NCBI GenBank assembly: GCA_964036195.1
Contig: OZ038452.1
Span: forward strand, 16,734,704 to 16,798,703
Length of the DNA: 64,000 nt
DNA from: Sphaerolaimus hirsutus
Taxonomy: Eukaryota > Nematoda > Chromadorea > Monhysterida > Sphaerolaimidae
Direction: 5' to 3'
Of the stretch, positions 33,440 through 43,800 are shown one piece after another. Within the stretch, counting starts at the first letter, position 1, and every line of letters starts with the position of its first letter. The notes under the pieces are model-generated. The model saw only the letters and a list, made by a program, of their open reading frames with translations, was not told the DNA's origin and ran no database searches. Both the position numbers and the translations under genes were made by a program.

Positions 33440-36400
33440 TGCTCAACCTCCGTTCAATGCACAGCGCATGCCAATTAGACCGCAACGAGACATTCCGCCT
33501 ATGCGTCTACCACCTGCCGTACAAGGTCCGCGTTTTGCTCCGCGTCCAGCAGTTGATGTAGGGCCACCTGTAGTAGCTATTGACAAGCCCGGTCGACAGC
33601 CTCCCAATGCTTACAAGAGCTATTTTTGTGACAAATGTAAAATGTCCGGCCATACCACCAAAGAGTGTGGTCGTCGTGCAACCGGCCCTACTCCATCTGG
33701 CCCTGCACCAGCCCAAACACCGCGTGAGCCACTTAAGTGTTTTAAGTGCAATAAGCCTGGCCATTTCTCGCGTGAGTGTCCCGAAAACACGCCTGCGCAG
33801 AATGTCAATGAACTGTACGCACAGTATGACATCATACCCGACGATCAAATTGGTTACACTGATTTGCAAAATGATTTAGTTGATGGGGTAGCAGACCCTA
33901 ATGACCTGCAAGGTTATTACAACGAATACCCGGCGGAAACCATGCATCAGTACCAATATGATTACTCGGATATGGTACCACCAGAAACAGACGCATTAGC
34001 CGAAGAGGAGAACGATGTGCGTGTGAACTTTCTGGGTTCCTGTCCGGAACTTTATAACCATTCCGACCCAACTCCAATAAGTTATTTTGATGTTTGTGTT
34101 ACGCAGTGGGTAGACACGTCTACTACTGAGCCAAAGGGCGCCGCGCCAAAGTGCCAAGCCTACGTCCCTGGGACGGCATGTGCGTTTAGTGACTCAGTGA
34201 CTGGCAAGAAGCCCACTGCAAGCTTTTGTAAAACCTTGACTGGTGTTCCCCAGGTCGATTATGTTCGTGACTCGATCCCACACCCAACTATTCTGGAAAT
34301 TCGCATTCAATCTTGTGAACCTGACCAGACCTCAGCCCTCGCGGTAACCGCGCAAAAGTCCCAAGCCTACGCCCCTGGGATTCGTGATACCGCGGGCACT
34401 GATGACCTGGAACATGCAGTGTTGGGTAGTCCAAAAACTGTGCAAGCACCAACACAAACATCTACCTGGACACCCTCTATTAATATGTTTCGCCCTATCA
34501 ACCCCGCCACACACACGTCTGTAGTTGCTGCTCTAGATCTCAGCACTTCTGATGCTGGCCGAGAAACTTGTCGTGACCGTAGGAAATATTACTGGGAACA
34601 ACTTTCCCCGGATCTAGGTGTTAAACGCGTGGAATACCAATGTAATGCCGCACAAGTTGTAGTAACCGAACCATTGGGTGCTCGCTTGCAAAGTGGTAAA
34701 ATGACGCGTCCAAAGCACACTGTGTGTGATTTAATTACACCTAGTATTTACCACCGCGCCGTAATCCAAGGTGTAGGACCCTACCTAGTATTAGCCGATA
34801 CTGGCGCGGAATTAAGTGCCATTCCCGTGTCCTTATTAGAGCAAATTGAGAGTCTTTCAGGGAAATGTCTAGACCGTCGAATCTTTCAATTGGAAAAACC
34901 CCTGGTTTGTAAAGGCTATACAGGACATAAACATACGTTACTTTACTCAATCCAATTGACAGTCTCGATCGGTACGGAGACACGACGTATAAACTTCGCA
35001 ATTTCCTTTGAAGGCACTCAGTGCATTATAGGTATTGGTGACTATGCTAAATTTTGGTTCCTACCTATGTGTCCTGGCGCCTGTATGACACGACCAGTTA
35101 TGCATAGCAATAAACGGTATCTCATTCCGGGTGATGAACCTTGCTTACTCTATGAAGGGGAAATTCCCTACGTAGACACCGGGTTACATACAGGCGCCAT
35201 CGCAAAAACAGGTGAAAATATCCCAGAAGCAATCGAACGAGTCCAATCTAGCAATATTTACACTGTAGGATCACTTTTAGAGCCGTATTTGGCCCCAAAA
35301 ACAGATGTAAATAGACTTTGTTCCTCGTCACCTGTTCCCTATTTCTCTCCAAGTAAGGGTACCGGTGCTGTTGGGGTTGTTGCAGCGGAAAACTGGGTAT
35401 GCCCACCGCGCTCCGTGTTTTATGTGCCCGCTGAGTTGACAGGTGATCCCCAGGAGATACTCACCACGGTTCTTTTTAGCCCACATGCGCATTTTTCCGA
35501 AAATTTCGAAAACACCTTGCTACCATTAGAGAACGGAAATGAGCTCTTTGTCCCCTTTGCAAATCATTCCGATAAGGAGATGGTCTTATTTGCCTGTCAG
35601 TCTCTTGGCTGGGCCGAAGAGGTAGTGGTCGAACCAACTAACGACTTTCATATGAATGAATTGGCAGTTGAATTCGCCGATGTATGGTGGCAAACAGTGC
35701 AGATACCCCTGTGTAAGGCTCTCTGTGAAGCCAACTTGGCTTCCACACAGGTAGAACCCCCTGAGGATCCCGTAATTACCGCCCAATCACCCCCTGAGAC
35801 TCGACTGCACCAACTTGGGAAAATTCTAGACGAAGGAGTACTTAGTCACCTCCCCTTGGAAAAGCAACAGGTGTTGCGTGACTGGCTATTAGAACGCCAC
35901 CACATCTTTTCACTGTCCGACTTTGATATGGGAGATACAGGCGATATAATCTACCACCCGATCGAAACCGGAAATTCCCCCCCGATTCAACAGAAAGTCC
36001 GTAGACTAGCTATTGGGTTACGTAAAGAAGTTGAACGTCAAGTGCAGTTGTGGCTGAAATTAGGGATAATTGAACCGTCAGTGTCCCCTTGGGCATCCCC
36101 AATTGTTCCGGTGCGTAAGAAAAACGGCGCGCTGCGACTATGCGTCGATTACCGCCGCGTGAATCTAGTGACCAAGCGTGATTGTTTTGCATTGCCAAAT
36201 TGTGCTGATCTGATTGACATGGCTGGACTTGTGCACCCCCAGTACTTTTCCTCACTTGACCTAGCGTCTGGGTATCTGCAGATGCGCATTGACCCTCGGG
36301 ATATCCCAAAAACTGCATTTACTAGCCATGTCGGGTTGTTTCAGTACAAATTCATGCCGTTCGGCCTAGTGAACGCGCCAGCCTCATTTAGTCGGCTCAT

Positions 36401-38921
36401 CGCCAACGTACTTGCGGGCTTAGACCCAGACCGTGTGCATTTTTATCTGGACGACGTTTTGGTTTGTGCCGAAACTGAGGAACGTATGTATTCACTTTTG
36501 GATGATGTTTTTGCTCGTTTCGACCGATACACCCTCAAAGTCGGTATTAAGAAATGTGAATTCTTTAAAGAACGTGTCAACTTTCTGGGTTGCGTCCTAA
36601 CAAGGGAAGGCATTGAAATGCAACAGTCAAAAATCACCACTATCCAAAACTACCCAGTCCCAGTAACCACTAAAGAAATCCGCCGATTTTTGGGCATGTG
36701 TTCTTTTTACCATCGCTGGGTTGAGGGGTTCTCCTTTATTACACGACCGTTGCATTTAAAAATTCAGGGTGCTAAGACTACTTGGGATGACGAATGTCAG
36801 GCTGCCTTTGAAGAACTCAAGAAACATTTAGTAGAAGGCCCAATTTTAGCCTACCCTAAAGAGGGTCGCCCATTTATTTTGCACACGGACGCTTCGCGCA
36901 GTGGCTTAGGTGCGGTTTTGAGTCAAATGGACGATGCAGGCCGCCACCGCGTGGTCGCTTATGGTAGTTGCGCGTTAAAAGGTGCCGAGAAACGTTACAA
37001 TACCACGGAATTGGAATGTTTAGCTATTGTCTGGTCGTTGAAATACTGGAAACATTATTTGACACAGCAAGAAGTTATTATTGTAACGGATCATCGCACG
37101 CTCACATGGGCACTGGAAAATCGCCCCCTGTCCACCTTTACTGATAAGTGGCAAGCGCACCCGTTGAACCAATCTGAGCCCGACTTGTCCGAATACTCTG
37201 CCGTTGAGATTACAAAAATTTCCGACGAAATTCACTACGAATGGCACCCTCCGCTCGGTGTAGGCCATATTCAATCCTTGGATAATATACCTCACCCAGC
37301 TAATCAGGATAGAACACCAAAAGCGAACACCCCCTCAATTTTCGAAGCTAAGTCCACCCCCATCGAACGATTTAACATGACCGGTAAGGATGTCGACGTA
37401 ATCCGCGATGCAGGTCTCGCGATAGACGGGATCGTGGGTTCGACGCTAGAATCTGTCGCTGAGGAAACTCAAAAGTTTTGGCAACGAATTATAAAAGGTC
37501 AGGAAGCCGACCCCGATACTCAGTCCATTAAGCTGTTTTTGACCACTAGGCAATACACGAAGCACGCACGCTTCAATACTTGGTTAGATCGCAACTATAC
37601 TGGGTTTTGTGTGGCGCATGATGTATTGTGGTTTATGGGAAATGCTAGTCGTCGTGCGTGTCTGGTGGTTCCAATAGAAATTACTTCAGAACTTTGCGAA
37701 AGATTTCATTCCTGGGGACACCCAGCTGGTCTCAAGTTGTCTATGTGGCTAAGAATTTACTTTTGGTGGTTCACACTGACCATAGATGCTCATCGTGCCG
37801 TGGATAAATGTCTGGAGTGCGCCACTAGGACAGGACAGGGTCGTAAACGTCTCAACCCGCTCACTCCTATTTCAGTGGTGGCAGAGCCATTTTTCCGTAT
37901 CCACATGGACGTTTTAAAAATGCCAATGTCGCAAAATGGTTTTCAGTACGTATTGGTCTTGCAAGATGCATTTACAAAATACCCTTGTGCGTACGCTCTT
38001 CGATTAAAAGACGCGGAAACAGTGGCATATCATTTTATGCAATTTGTTTCAGACCATGGTGTTCCACGCGTACTCGTCACTGATAATGGATCGGAATTTT
38101 GCAATGCGATTTTACATGGGTTGACACAATTTTGGGGAACAGACCATCGCAAGACCACTGTGTACCGTCCACAAGCGAATGCATTAGTAGAGCGTTTCAA
38201 TCGCACTTTGTTAGACATGCTGGCAAAGATGTGCACTCTGCGCCCGACTGACTGGGATGAGTGGCTGGCCCCTGCCTTGTACTGGTATAGAGCCATACCT
38301 CATGCAAGTACTGGTGAGTCTCCACACTTTTTGGCAACAGGTCGCGACATGCCGCTTCCGGGCGACACGTCGTTTTTGGAAACGTCGCAACTTGTGTATA
38401 ATGAACATCCAAAATACCATGAGCGGATTGTCCAGTATACGCGTGAGGCTTGGAAAATTGCCAAAGAGTTGATCGATTTGGCGCAAGCACAACAAAAAGT
38501 GCAATATGATAAGAAATGTAAGCCTCTGACTTTTGAAGTAGGGCAGCGTGTGTGGTACTTAGCAGAAGGTGTCGTGACTGGTCCTGCGTATAAACTTGCC
38601 CGTCCGTATATCGGTCCTTATCGCATTTTAGAGCTTAAAGGGAAGACAGCCAAAATTAAACGCATCGACCAATGTGATGCGGCAGCAATTCGTGTTAATC
38701 TGGATAAACTGCTTCCGGTAAAGGATTCTGTAGCTTCTGGTGCGATTTGGACCGGTCGCGCCCTGCGCAAGGTGCGTGAGGTTCCGTTGGAGAGTGAACT
38801 GCCGACACATGATGTTTCTGGTGAGAAAACTGACACTGGTGTGACGCCTGGCGACAAGCCACTGTCAGGTGATGGCATGGTACTCAGAAGTGGTAATCGT
38901 GTGCGTTCTAATTCAAAGTAA
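33186..38921 (+). CDS. pol: pol polyprotein: zinc knuckles, protease, RT, RNase H, integrase
   Basis: Single 1911-codon frame, +1 relative to gag with a 254-nt overlap. Domains: two CCHC knuckles (CDKCKMSGHTTKEC and CFKCNKPGHFSREC, about residues 148-200); an acidic linker with two hairpins in its coding sequence; aspartic protease ADTGAELSAIP (about 538); reverse transcriptase with LRLCVDYRRVN, FMPFGLVNAPASF and the catalytic YLDD (about 1086); RNase H with HTDASRSGLGA and TDHRTLTWA; integrase with an HX3H...CX2C zinc site (HSWGH, CLEC), DDE residues in HMDV, TDNGSEF and VERFNRT, and a GPY module (YIGPYRI). The RT-RH-INT order is Ty3/gypsy. Catalytic residues look intact and no internal stop is present. 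No envelope gene or chromodomain was recognised. Confidence 0.95.
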   Translation: MPKSLNSLWKTVSLSKTAQLRTLSLSACAMNFRNCGSRCLVHAWVITVSRWGGGMLAGQRPMFRPPMDMRQNPRFAFPAPQAQPSAQPPFNAQRMPIRPQRDIPPMRLPPAVQGPRFAPRPAVDVGPPVVAIDKPGRQPPNAYKSYFCDKCKMSGHTTKECGRRATGPTPSGPAPAQTPREPLKCFKCNKPGHFSRECPENTPAQNVNELYAQYDIIPDDQIGYTDLQNDLVDGVADPNDLQGYYNEYPAETMHQYQYDYSDMVPPETDALAEEENDVRVNFLGSCPELYNHSDPTPISYFDVCVTQWVDTSTTEPKGAAPKCQAYVPGTACAFSDSVTGKKPTASFCKTLTGVPQVDYVRDSIPHPTILEIRIQSCEPDQTSALAVTAQKSQAYAPGIRDTAGTDDLEHAVLGSPKTVQAPTQTSTWTPSINMFRPINPATHTSVVAALDLSTSDAGRETCRDRRKYYWEQLSPDLGVKRVEYQCNAAQVVVTEPLGARLQSGKMTRPKHTVCDLITPSIYHRAVIQGVGPYLVLADTGAELSAIPVSLLEQIESLSGKCLDRRIFQLEKPLVCKGYTGHKHTLLYSIQLTVSIGTETRRINFAISFEGTQCIIGIGDYAKFWFLPMCPGACMTRPVMHSNKRYLIPGDEPCLLYEGEIPYVDTGLHTGAIAKTGENIPEAIERVQSSNIYTVGSLLEPYLAPKTDVNRLCSSSPVPYFSPSKGTGAVGVVAAENWVCPPRSVFYVPAELTGDPQEILTTVLFSPHAHFSENFENTLLPLENGNELFVPFANHSDKEMVLFACQSLGWAEEVVVEPTNDFHMNELAVEFADVWWQTVQIPLCKALCEANLASTQVEPPEDPVITAQSPPETRLHQLGKILDEGVLSHLPLEKQQVLRDWLLERHHIFSLSDFDMGDTGDIIYHPIETGNSPPIQQKVRRLAIGLRKEVERQVQLWLKLGIIEPSVSPWASPIVPVRKKNGALRLCVDYRRVNLVTKRDCFALPNCADLIDMAGLVHPQYFSSLDLASGYLQMRIDPRDIPKTAFTSHVGLFQYKFMPFGLVNAPASFSRLIANVLAGLDPDRVHFYLDDVLVCAETEERMYSLLDDVFARFDRYTLKVGIKKCEFFKERVNFLGCVLTREGIEMQQSKITTIQNYPVPVTTKEIRRFLGMCSFYHRWVEGFSFITRPLHLKIQGAKTTWDDECQAAFEELKKHLVEGPILAYPKEGRPFILHTDASRSGLGAVLSQMDDAGRHRVVAYGSCALKGAEKRYNTTELECLAIVWSLKYWKHYLTQQEVIIVTDHRTLTWALENRPLSTFTDKWQAHPLNQSEPDLSEYSAVEITKISDEIHYEWHPPLGVGHIQSLDNIPHPANQDRTPKANTPSIFEAKSTPIERFNMTGKDVDVIRDAGLAIDGIVGSTLESVAEETQKFWQRIIKGQEADPDTQSIKLFLTTRQYTKHARFNTWLDRNYTGFCVAHDVLWFMGNASRRACLVVPIEITSELCERFHSWGHPAGLKLSMWLRIYFWWFTLTIDAHRAVDKCLECATRTGQGRKRLNPLTPISVVAEPFFRIHMDVLKMPMSQNGFQYVLVLQDAFTKYPCAYALRLKDAETVAYHFMQFVSDHGVPRVLVTDNGSEFCNAILHGLTQFWGTDHRKTTVYRPQANALVERFNRTLLDMLAKMCTLRPTDWDEWLAPALYWYRAIPHASTGESPHFLATGRDMPLPGDTSFLETSQLVYNEHPKYHERIVQYTREAWKIAKELIDLAQAQQKVQYDKKCKPLTFEVGQRVWYLAEGVVTGPAYKLARPYIGPYRILELKGKTAKIKRIDQCDAAAIRVNLDKLLPVKDSVASGAIWTGRALRKVREVPLESELPTHDVSGEKTDTGVTPGDKPLSGDGMVLRSGNRVRSNSK
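34138..34184 (+). repeat. Conserved-loop hairpin 8 (coding, pol linker)
   Basis: GCGCCGCGCC pairs with GGC..GTGCG around CCAAG-CCTACGTC-CCTGG. It lies between the zinc knuckles and the protease. Confidence 0.8.
34335..34397 (+). repeat. Conserved-loop hairpin 9 (coding, pol linker)
   Basis: GCCCTCGCGGTA pairs with TACCGCGGGC. The apical core is CCCAAG-CCTACGCC-CCTGGG. Confidence 0.83.
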
Positions 38922-39037
38922 GACACCCTGGAAGTTATAATGTTGAGTAATAAGTAATATATGTGAGACCGTAGTTTAAGTTTCTCTCTTGTCTAAGTTT
39001 CGTTTTAGTTTCCAAACAACCTGTGGTTAGACCACAC

Positions 39038-39082
39038 AAGGGGGGAGGAGTGTGATGCCAGAGGTCCGGTATAGTATGTAAT
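39038..39082 (+). repeat. Relic of a polypurine tract and LTR start after pol
   Basis: AAGGGGGGAGGAG (39038-39050), a 26-bp spacer ending GGTCCGGTATAGTA, then TGTAAT (39077-39082). The true 3' end of the element has the same parts: AAAAGGGGGGAGGAAG, a spacer ending GGTCGGTATAGTA, and TGTAAT at 50934. This suggests that an ancestral element ended here and that 39083-50867 was added later or the end duplicated. Confidence 0.7.
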
Positions 39083-40868
39083 TTTTTATATGTAGCTGTT
39101 TTTTTTATATGTAACTTCTTTATGTAATGATTTTCTCAATGTCTGTTTAAATAATTTTTCTTGAATTATATGATACCATTGGCATCATAACTGAACCATC
39201 GAGCATGTTGATAACACCCCGGTAGGGACATGCCTCTATAAATTTTAATAGTCAGGTTGGAAGTAACGTGTCCTAGGTGTCGACCACAGGCACCGGGAAA
39301 CGTCTTGCTACTGCATCTTTGTATATTCTACCTCGTTCATGTGGGTTATCTCGTTGTGTGATATAGGACACTTTGTAGATCATTACGGGTGAGTAAAGAA
39401 AAGGTTGCACCTCCTCAAAAGATCGTGAGGCCCAGCTAAAAAGATTGTTGCTTTCACATTTAGGCTGTGTGAGTGGTATACTTAAGTTGTTGGGAACACG
39501 GTAGTGATGCAAAAAGTGAGAGCATGTTTTTGTGAGGTCGCTTGGGTGCCGCGGTGTCCTCAATGCGCGAGAGACAAGTGCTTGCTCATGTCTCTCGCCC
39601 ATCGAGGACAGACGTGGTCATCGGCAGTTTGAGAAGTGGCCGTCTGAGTGAGACTCTCCATGCATGTTGATTGTCCGTACCCACGGCTATTATTTACCAC
39701 TGTCCGTTCATTGTCTGAAAGCGCTCAGCTGGTAGTGCATTAACACCACCTACTTATTCTTGTGATTCCTGTGTTCTCTTAACCGTTGTCCAACTCGCAT
39801 GTGATTATAACCTTGTCTCTTAACAGTAGGAAGACGTGCCATGTGGGGCGCGTGCTATAAGTTGCTGATGACCCTAAAGTCCCAAGCCTACGTCCCTGGG
39901 ATTGGGTTCATCGGCCACTTTTGCGCCGTTTTGTGAATTATGATTCTAGCTTGCGCTCTGGGTAGAAGATACTCACCCATGTTACGGAGAAAAGATCATC
40001 TCCGTCTTGATTGAGCCCCACCACGTTTCTTTTATTATCTCGTTCGCCTTAGACCGCGCCCCATAGGTCTCCACCGCGGACTCGTTAGACAACCTGACAC
40101 CTAAATTTTTTACAACAACCCCAAGCGCGGTAGTTCGCTCTGGCCCGCTGCACTAGTGAGATAAGCGCTGCCGTCCTGCTACTTTTTGTACTTTTTACTG
40201 TATACGCCTTCTGACAAAAGACCCCTCTCAATGCAGACTTGGGTACTAAACTTTCCCGCCCCCGCACCCGGCCCGTAAATTATATTTCTCGGAGGGCGAT
40301 TTCGCCCGCTACCAGCTTCCCCCCCCCCGCTTTATCGTACTTCGTGGCCATTCGGGCGTACTAGTCGCTGTCTTTTGCCTTTTTGGTGAGTGGACACAAT
40401 TACCCTTGTGAAGACCTGTCATGTTGGGAGGTGTACTGATATTAGCCCTTTGATCACAGATTGTGTCGGCAGTGGCTCGTTGAGCGCCTTCTATTTCGCT
40501 GCCCAGTTCTGTTGTTAAGGTGACTTATTGACTTTTTGTCGTGCAATAATTCAGTTGCGATGTAGCCAGTAGTGGGAACAGTGTGAACCATCAGTTTTGA
40601 ACACCGCAGTGTCTTCTCGATCGTGCAACGTGCGCACGTTTGCGATCGACGCGCGGCTCGTTTTCTTGCCGTGTTCCGGTCGAGTTGGGACCACTGGTTG
40701 TGTGTCCCCTGGAAGTTGTGGTGTGATTATATTTGTTACGTGTTTTTGTTTGAAATTTAATTCTTCTGTACATTCCCTGTTTTTCGCGTGAATTTTTAAT
40801 GTCGTAACCTTTTTGTTGAAATTTTTGATCCCGGTAGAAAACTTGTTGTGTTTTGAGGGCGCGTTATA
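39083..40868 (+). other. Non-coding leader of the cargo region
   Basis: No supported gene is present. It contains one conserved-loop hairpin (39847-39927), a TCTATAAATTTT motif near 39235 that could be a promoter-like box, and a pyrimidine-rich stretch near 40315-40335. The base composition shifts from AT-rich to GC-rich towards the ORF at 40869. Confidence 0.5.
39847..39927 (+). repeat. Conserved-loop hairpin 10 (cargo leader)
   Basis: Discontinuous arms pair: GGCGC..GTG..GATGA.CC with GG.TCATC..CAC..GCGCC. The core is TCCCAAG-CCTACGTC-CCTGGGA. Confidence 0.78.
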
Positions 40869-43800
40869 ATGGCACAAGCGCACGCTTCTACTTCTGTATA
40901 TAATGACGACGGTGTGTTGTGGGACGTACCTCACAGGGACAGCGTAATTCGCCGCAGTCTGGGCACGTTGGATAGTCCCGACTCGTTAAGCGTGTCGTCG
41001 ACGGTGTTTGAGTTGGGGAATCATATCGCCAACTTTTCACCGACGGCGTTCGAAGAGACCTTAAATAGTCGCAACTACCGGTTGCTCGACCAGGCCCTGC
41101 TCAAGGACGCAAATGCATTCCTCCGGACCTGCAAACTGCCCACTCTTGGCGACGCGCCAAACCGGCTCTGTGAGGTACTGACCTTTAATGCGGCTAGGGG
41201 TCTGCCTCCGAAATTGTTTGTGACACCGCGGCGTGATGATGACTGGCGCCTAGCTGACGTGAATGTGACGGGGCGCCAATTAGCCGAGCAAATGTTGACC
41301 GCCGTGCGGAACCATGCGTCAACCATCAGAAGTGCCAAAAGAGAGGTCGTGGCGGCAGTCGCGACCTTTATACCTGAAATGTTCCTGTATCCCGTAAATG
41401 AACCGGGTAGACAGCGGTTCGGATTCCGGAGCCTCTTGGATTACACACCGGACGACCCTTTTGATGGTTGGATGCATACGCGGCCCGCGTTCGTGCGGAA
41501 ATTCAAACAGATTTGGGCGTGTCATCCTGGCGATCCCATTGTGCAAGTCTTCATTCAGAATGCCAGGCAACTGGAGAACCTGGGTGATTATTTGCCCTCT
41601 ATGGGACAGGACCAGCCCAGCGCGATTTCAATTTCGCTCGGCTATAAGAAGCCCCGTGACAGTCGCGATAAAGATCCGTTTTTGGTGTCATTGTGTTTTC
41701 CGAACCGCGTCGTGGTTCACGTTCCGATCGCCTTGTTGCGCTCCACCACAAATGACTGGACCCCCTTGGCTGGGAAATTGTTGTTTGCGTGGGGTGACCC
41801 CCAGGCTGTCCGGTTGTACGCGTCCGAAGCGGAGCGGGCAACCTTGACTGGAATGTCCGGTACACCGCCTTCTCCTTGTAACACCACCGGATCCACTACA
41901 ACCACCACACAGTGGTTGAGCTGTATTCCAGTGTTAGAAAAATTGTTGTTGACCACCGATGAACTTCGCGTGGAGCATAAGGATGACTGTACCGACATTT
42001 CAGTTGAAGTGCTCGTTGCCGCCGCGTGGCAACTATTTTCCGGACAGACACTCAAGTGCCCCATTGGCTCGAAACATACCCCAATCGATACCGTGGAGGT
42101 CCAGGTGAACGACGCGTGGTTTGCAAACGCTTCGAGCCCCGCCCCTAGAGACCTCCAGGCTATCTTGGAGATCCAAGGGTATCGCGCGCAAACAATTTTG
42201 GACCTGTTTATCTTTGCATGCTGGAACTCCATTCGATCCCCGGTGGCCCGCCCCATTGAGGCGGTCGACCACTTTCGTTCGATTAGCGATGATGGGGGTA
42301 CCGGGTTCATGCCGACACACCAACTGGATGTAGTCGGGCACAGACTCTCCCACAGACACCCGCCCAAACAGTTGCGCCGGTCGTCAAACGCCTTTTGTGA
42401 ATGTAATCAGAAATCGGCGCCTTCGGATCCTCGCCTGAACTGGCTGGAGGATCTGGTCGTAACTTACCTGGGGAGAGTTCTGTACCGACTGTTGACAGAT
42501 AGGTCACTGACGACGTGGACTTGGCCCCAGCGTGGTGGGATGCCCGCGACTGGCCCTCAGTGGTGCAGGTGGTTACAGGAGCTAAGGGATGTCTGGAGTT
42601 TTTCTGACGCGGCAGTCCGCATTCTGCAGCGCTTACGCGAAATTGTGCCGTGCGTATTGACCTCCATGTTGGCAAGCTATTTGGCCGCGGGGAGCCGGGC
42701 AACCCCAAAACTGTTGATTGTGCTCCTCCCGCAAATTTTCCAGTATGTCAACTGGTTCTTTTTGATGCTGATTAGACGCGATGAGCCGTCTATGGAAACT
42801 ATGATGAGCGTGCACATTCGCACCTTGTGGCGCGAATTAAAAATCGCCAGATCGGTGACCCCGACTGATGGTGGCCCCCCTACCTTAGTGGTGGCGCTGG
42901 ATTTGGAACAGATTCGCGTTTTCGGGTCGACCGATGCCCCCATGAGCGCGCTTCGGTGGAAGCTAGCGGCGCCGCTATCACCTACGCTCCTAAGTTTCAC
43001 GCGCTGCTTTCTGGAGTGGATGAATTACGCGCGCTTTCAACAACACCCGGACATCGCGTATAAGCCACAACCGCACCCATTGCTGCCGGCCGACGCATAT
43101 GCGCGTGCCACGTTTTTACTGTGGCAAGGCCCCGCCCCTTACCGCTATGATGAGCCGGAGTTGGAATTCGATGAGGATTTGCCGAATAACCAGCTTCGTG
43201 GGTTACCGCGTATAGATCACGCGGCGGTGTATGGCGACGTTCGCGGCCGCCTCGAAGCGGTAGGAGAGGGTAGGCTCTATGATACCACCCCATTAGCAAC
43301 CGTGCTGGACTTCTCAGCAAGGACCAAATCATGCGGGCCAGTGCCGATGGCCAGTATCCACAACGCACGCACCCACCCCCTTCTGCGTTGGCAACTGCCC
43401 ACCGTTCCCTGGGCTAGCCCGCAGTCGGACTTTGGAAGAATGCACGTCGGAGTGCCGCCCCTGCGAACTTTGAATAGCAGGTCGTGGTCGTTTTTGAACC
43501 ACGGCCGTGGCGCTTGGGATACAGTTGCCGCCTCAGAAGGGGTGTTCTATTTGCTGCCGCTGTGCGCCGGCACACTCTCGCCGTTACTCGCTTGCATGCA
43601 CATCCTGCGACAAGCGCACGCTCCTTCCGCGGACTTCCCGGCTCGCCTGTTAGCCACGGCGTGCGCAATGGCAAATGTGGAGTGGTTGGATGTCGTCACG
43701 GGTAGAGCCGAGGTGCCTCGCCGGTGCTGGCTCAGTACTCTGGCGATACATTATGGCATTCCGACCGTGTTGTTATACTCGGAAAACAGCACGCCTCCGA

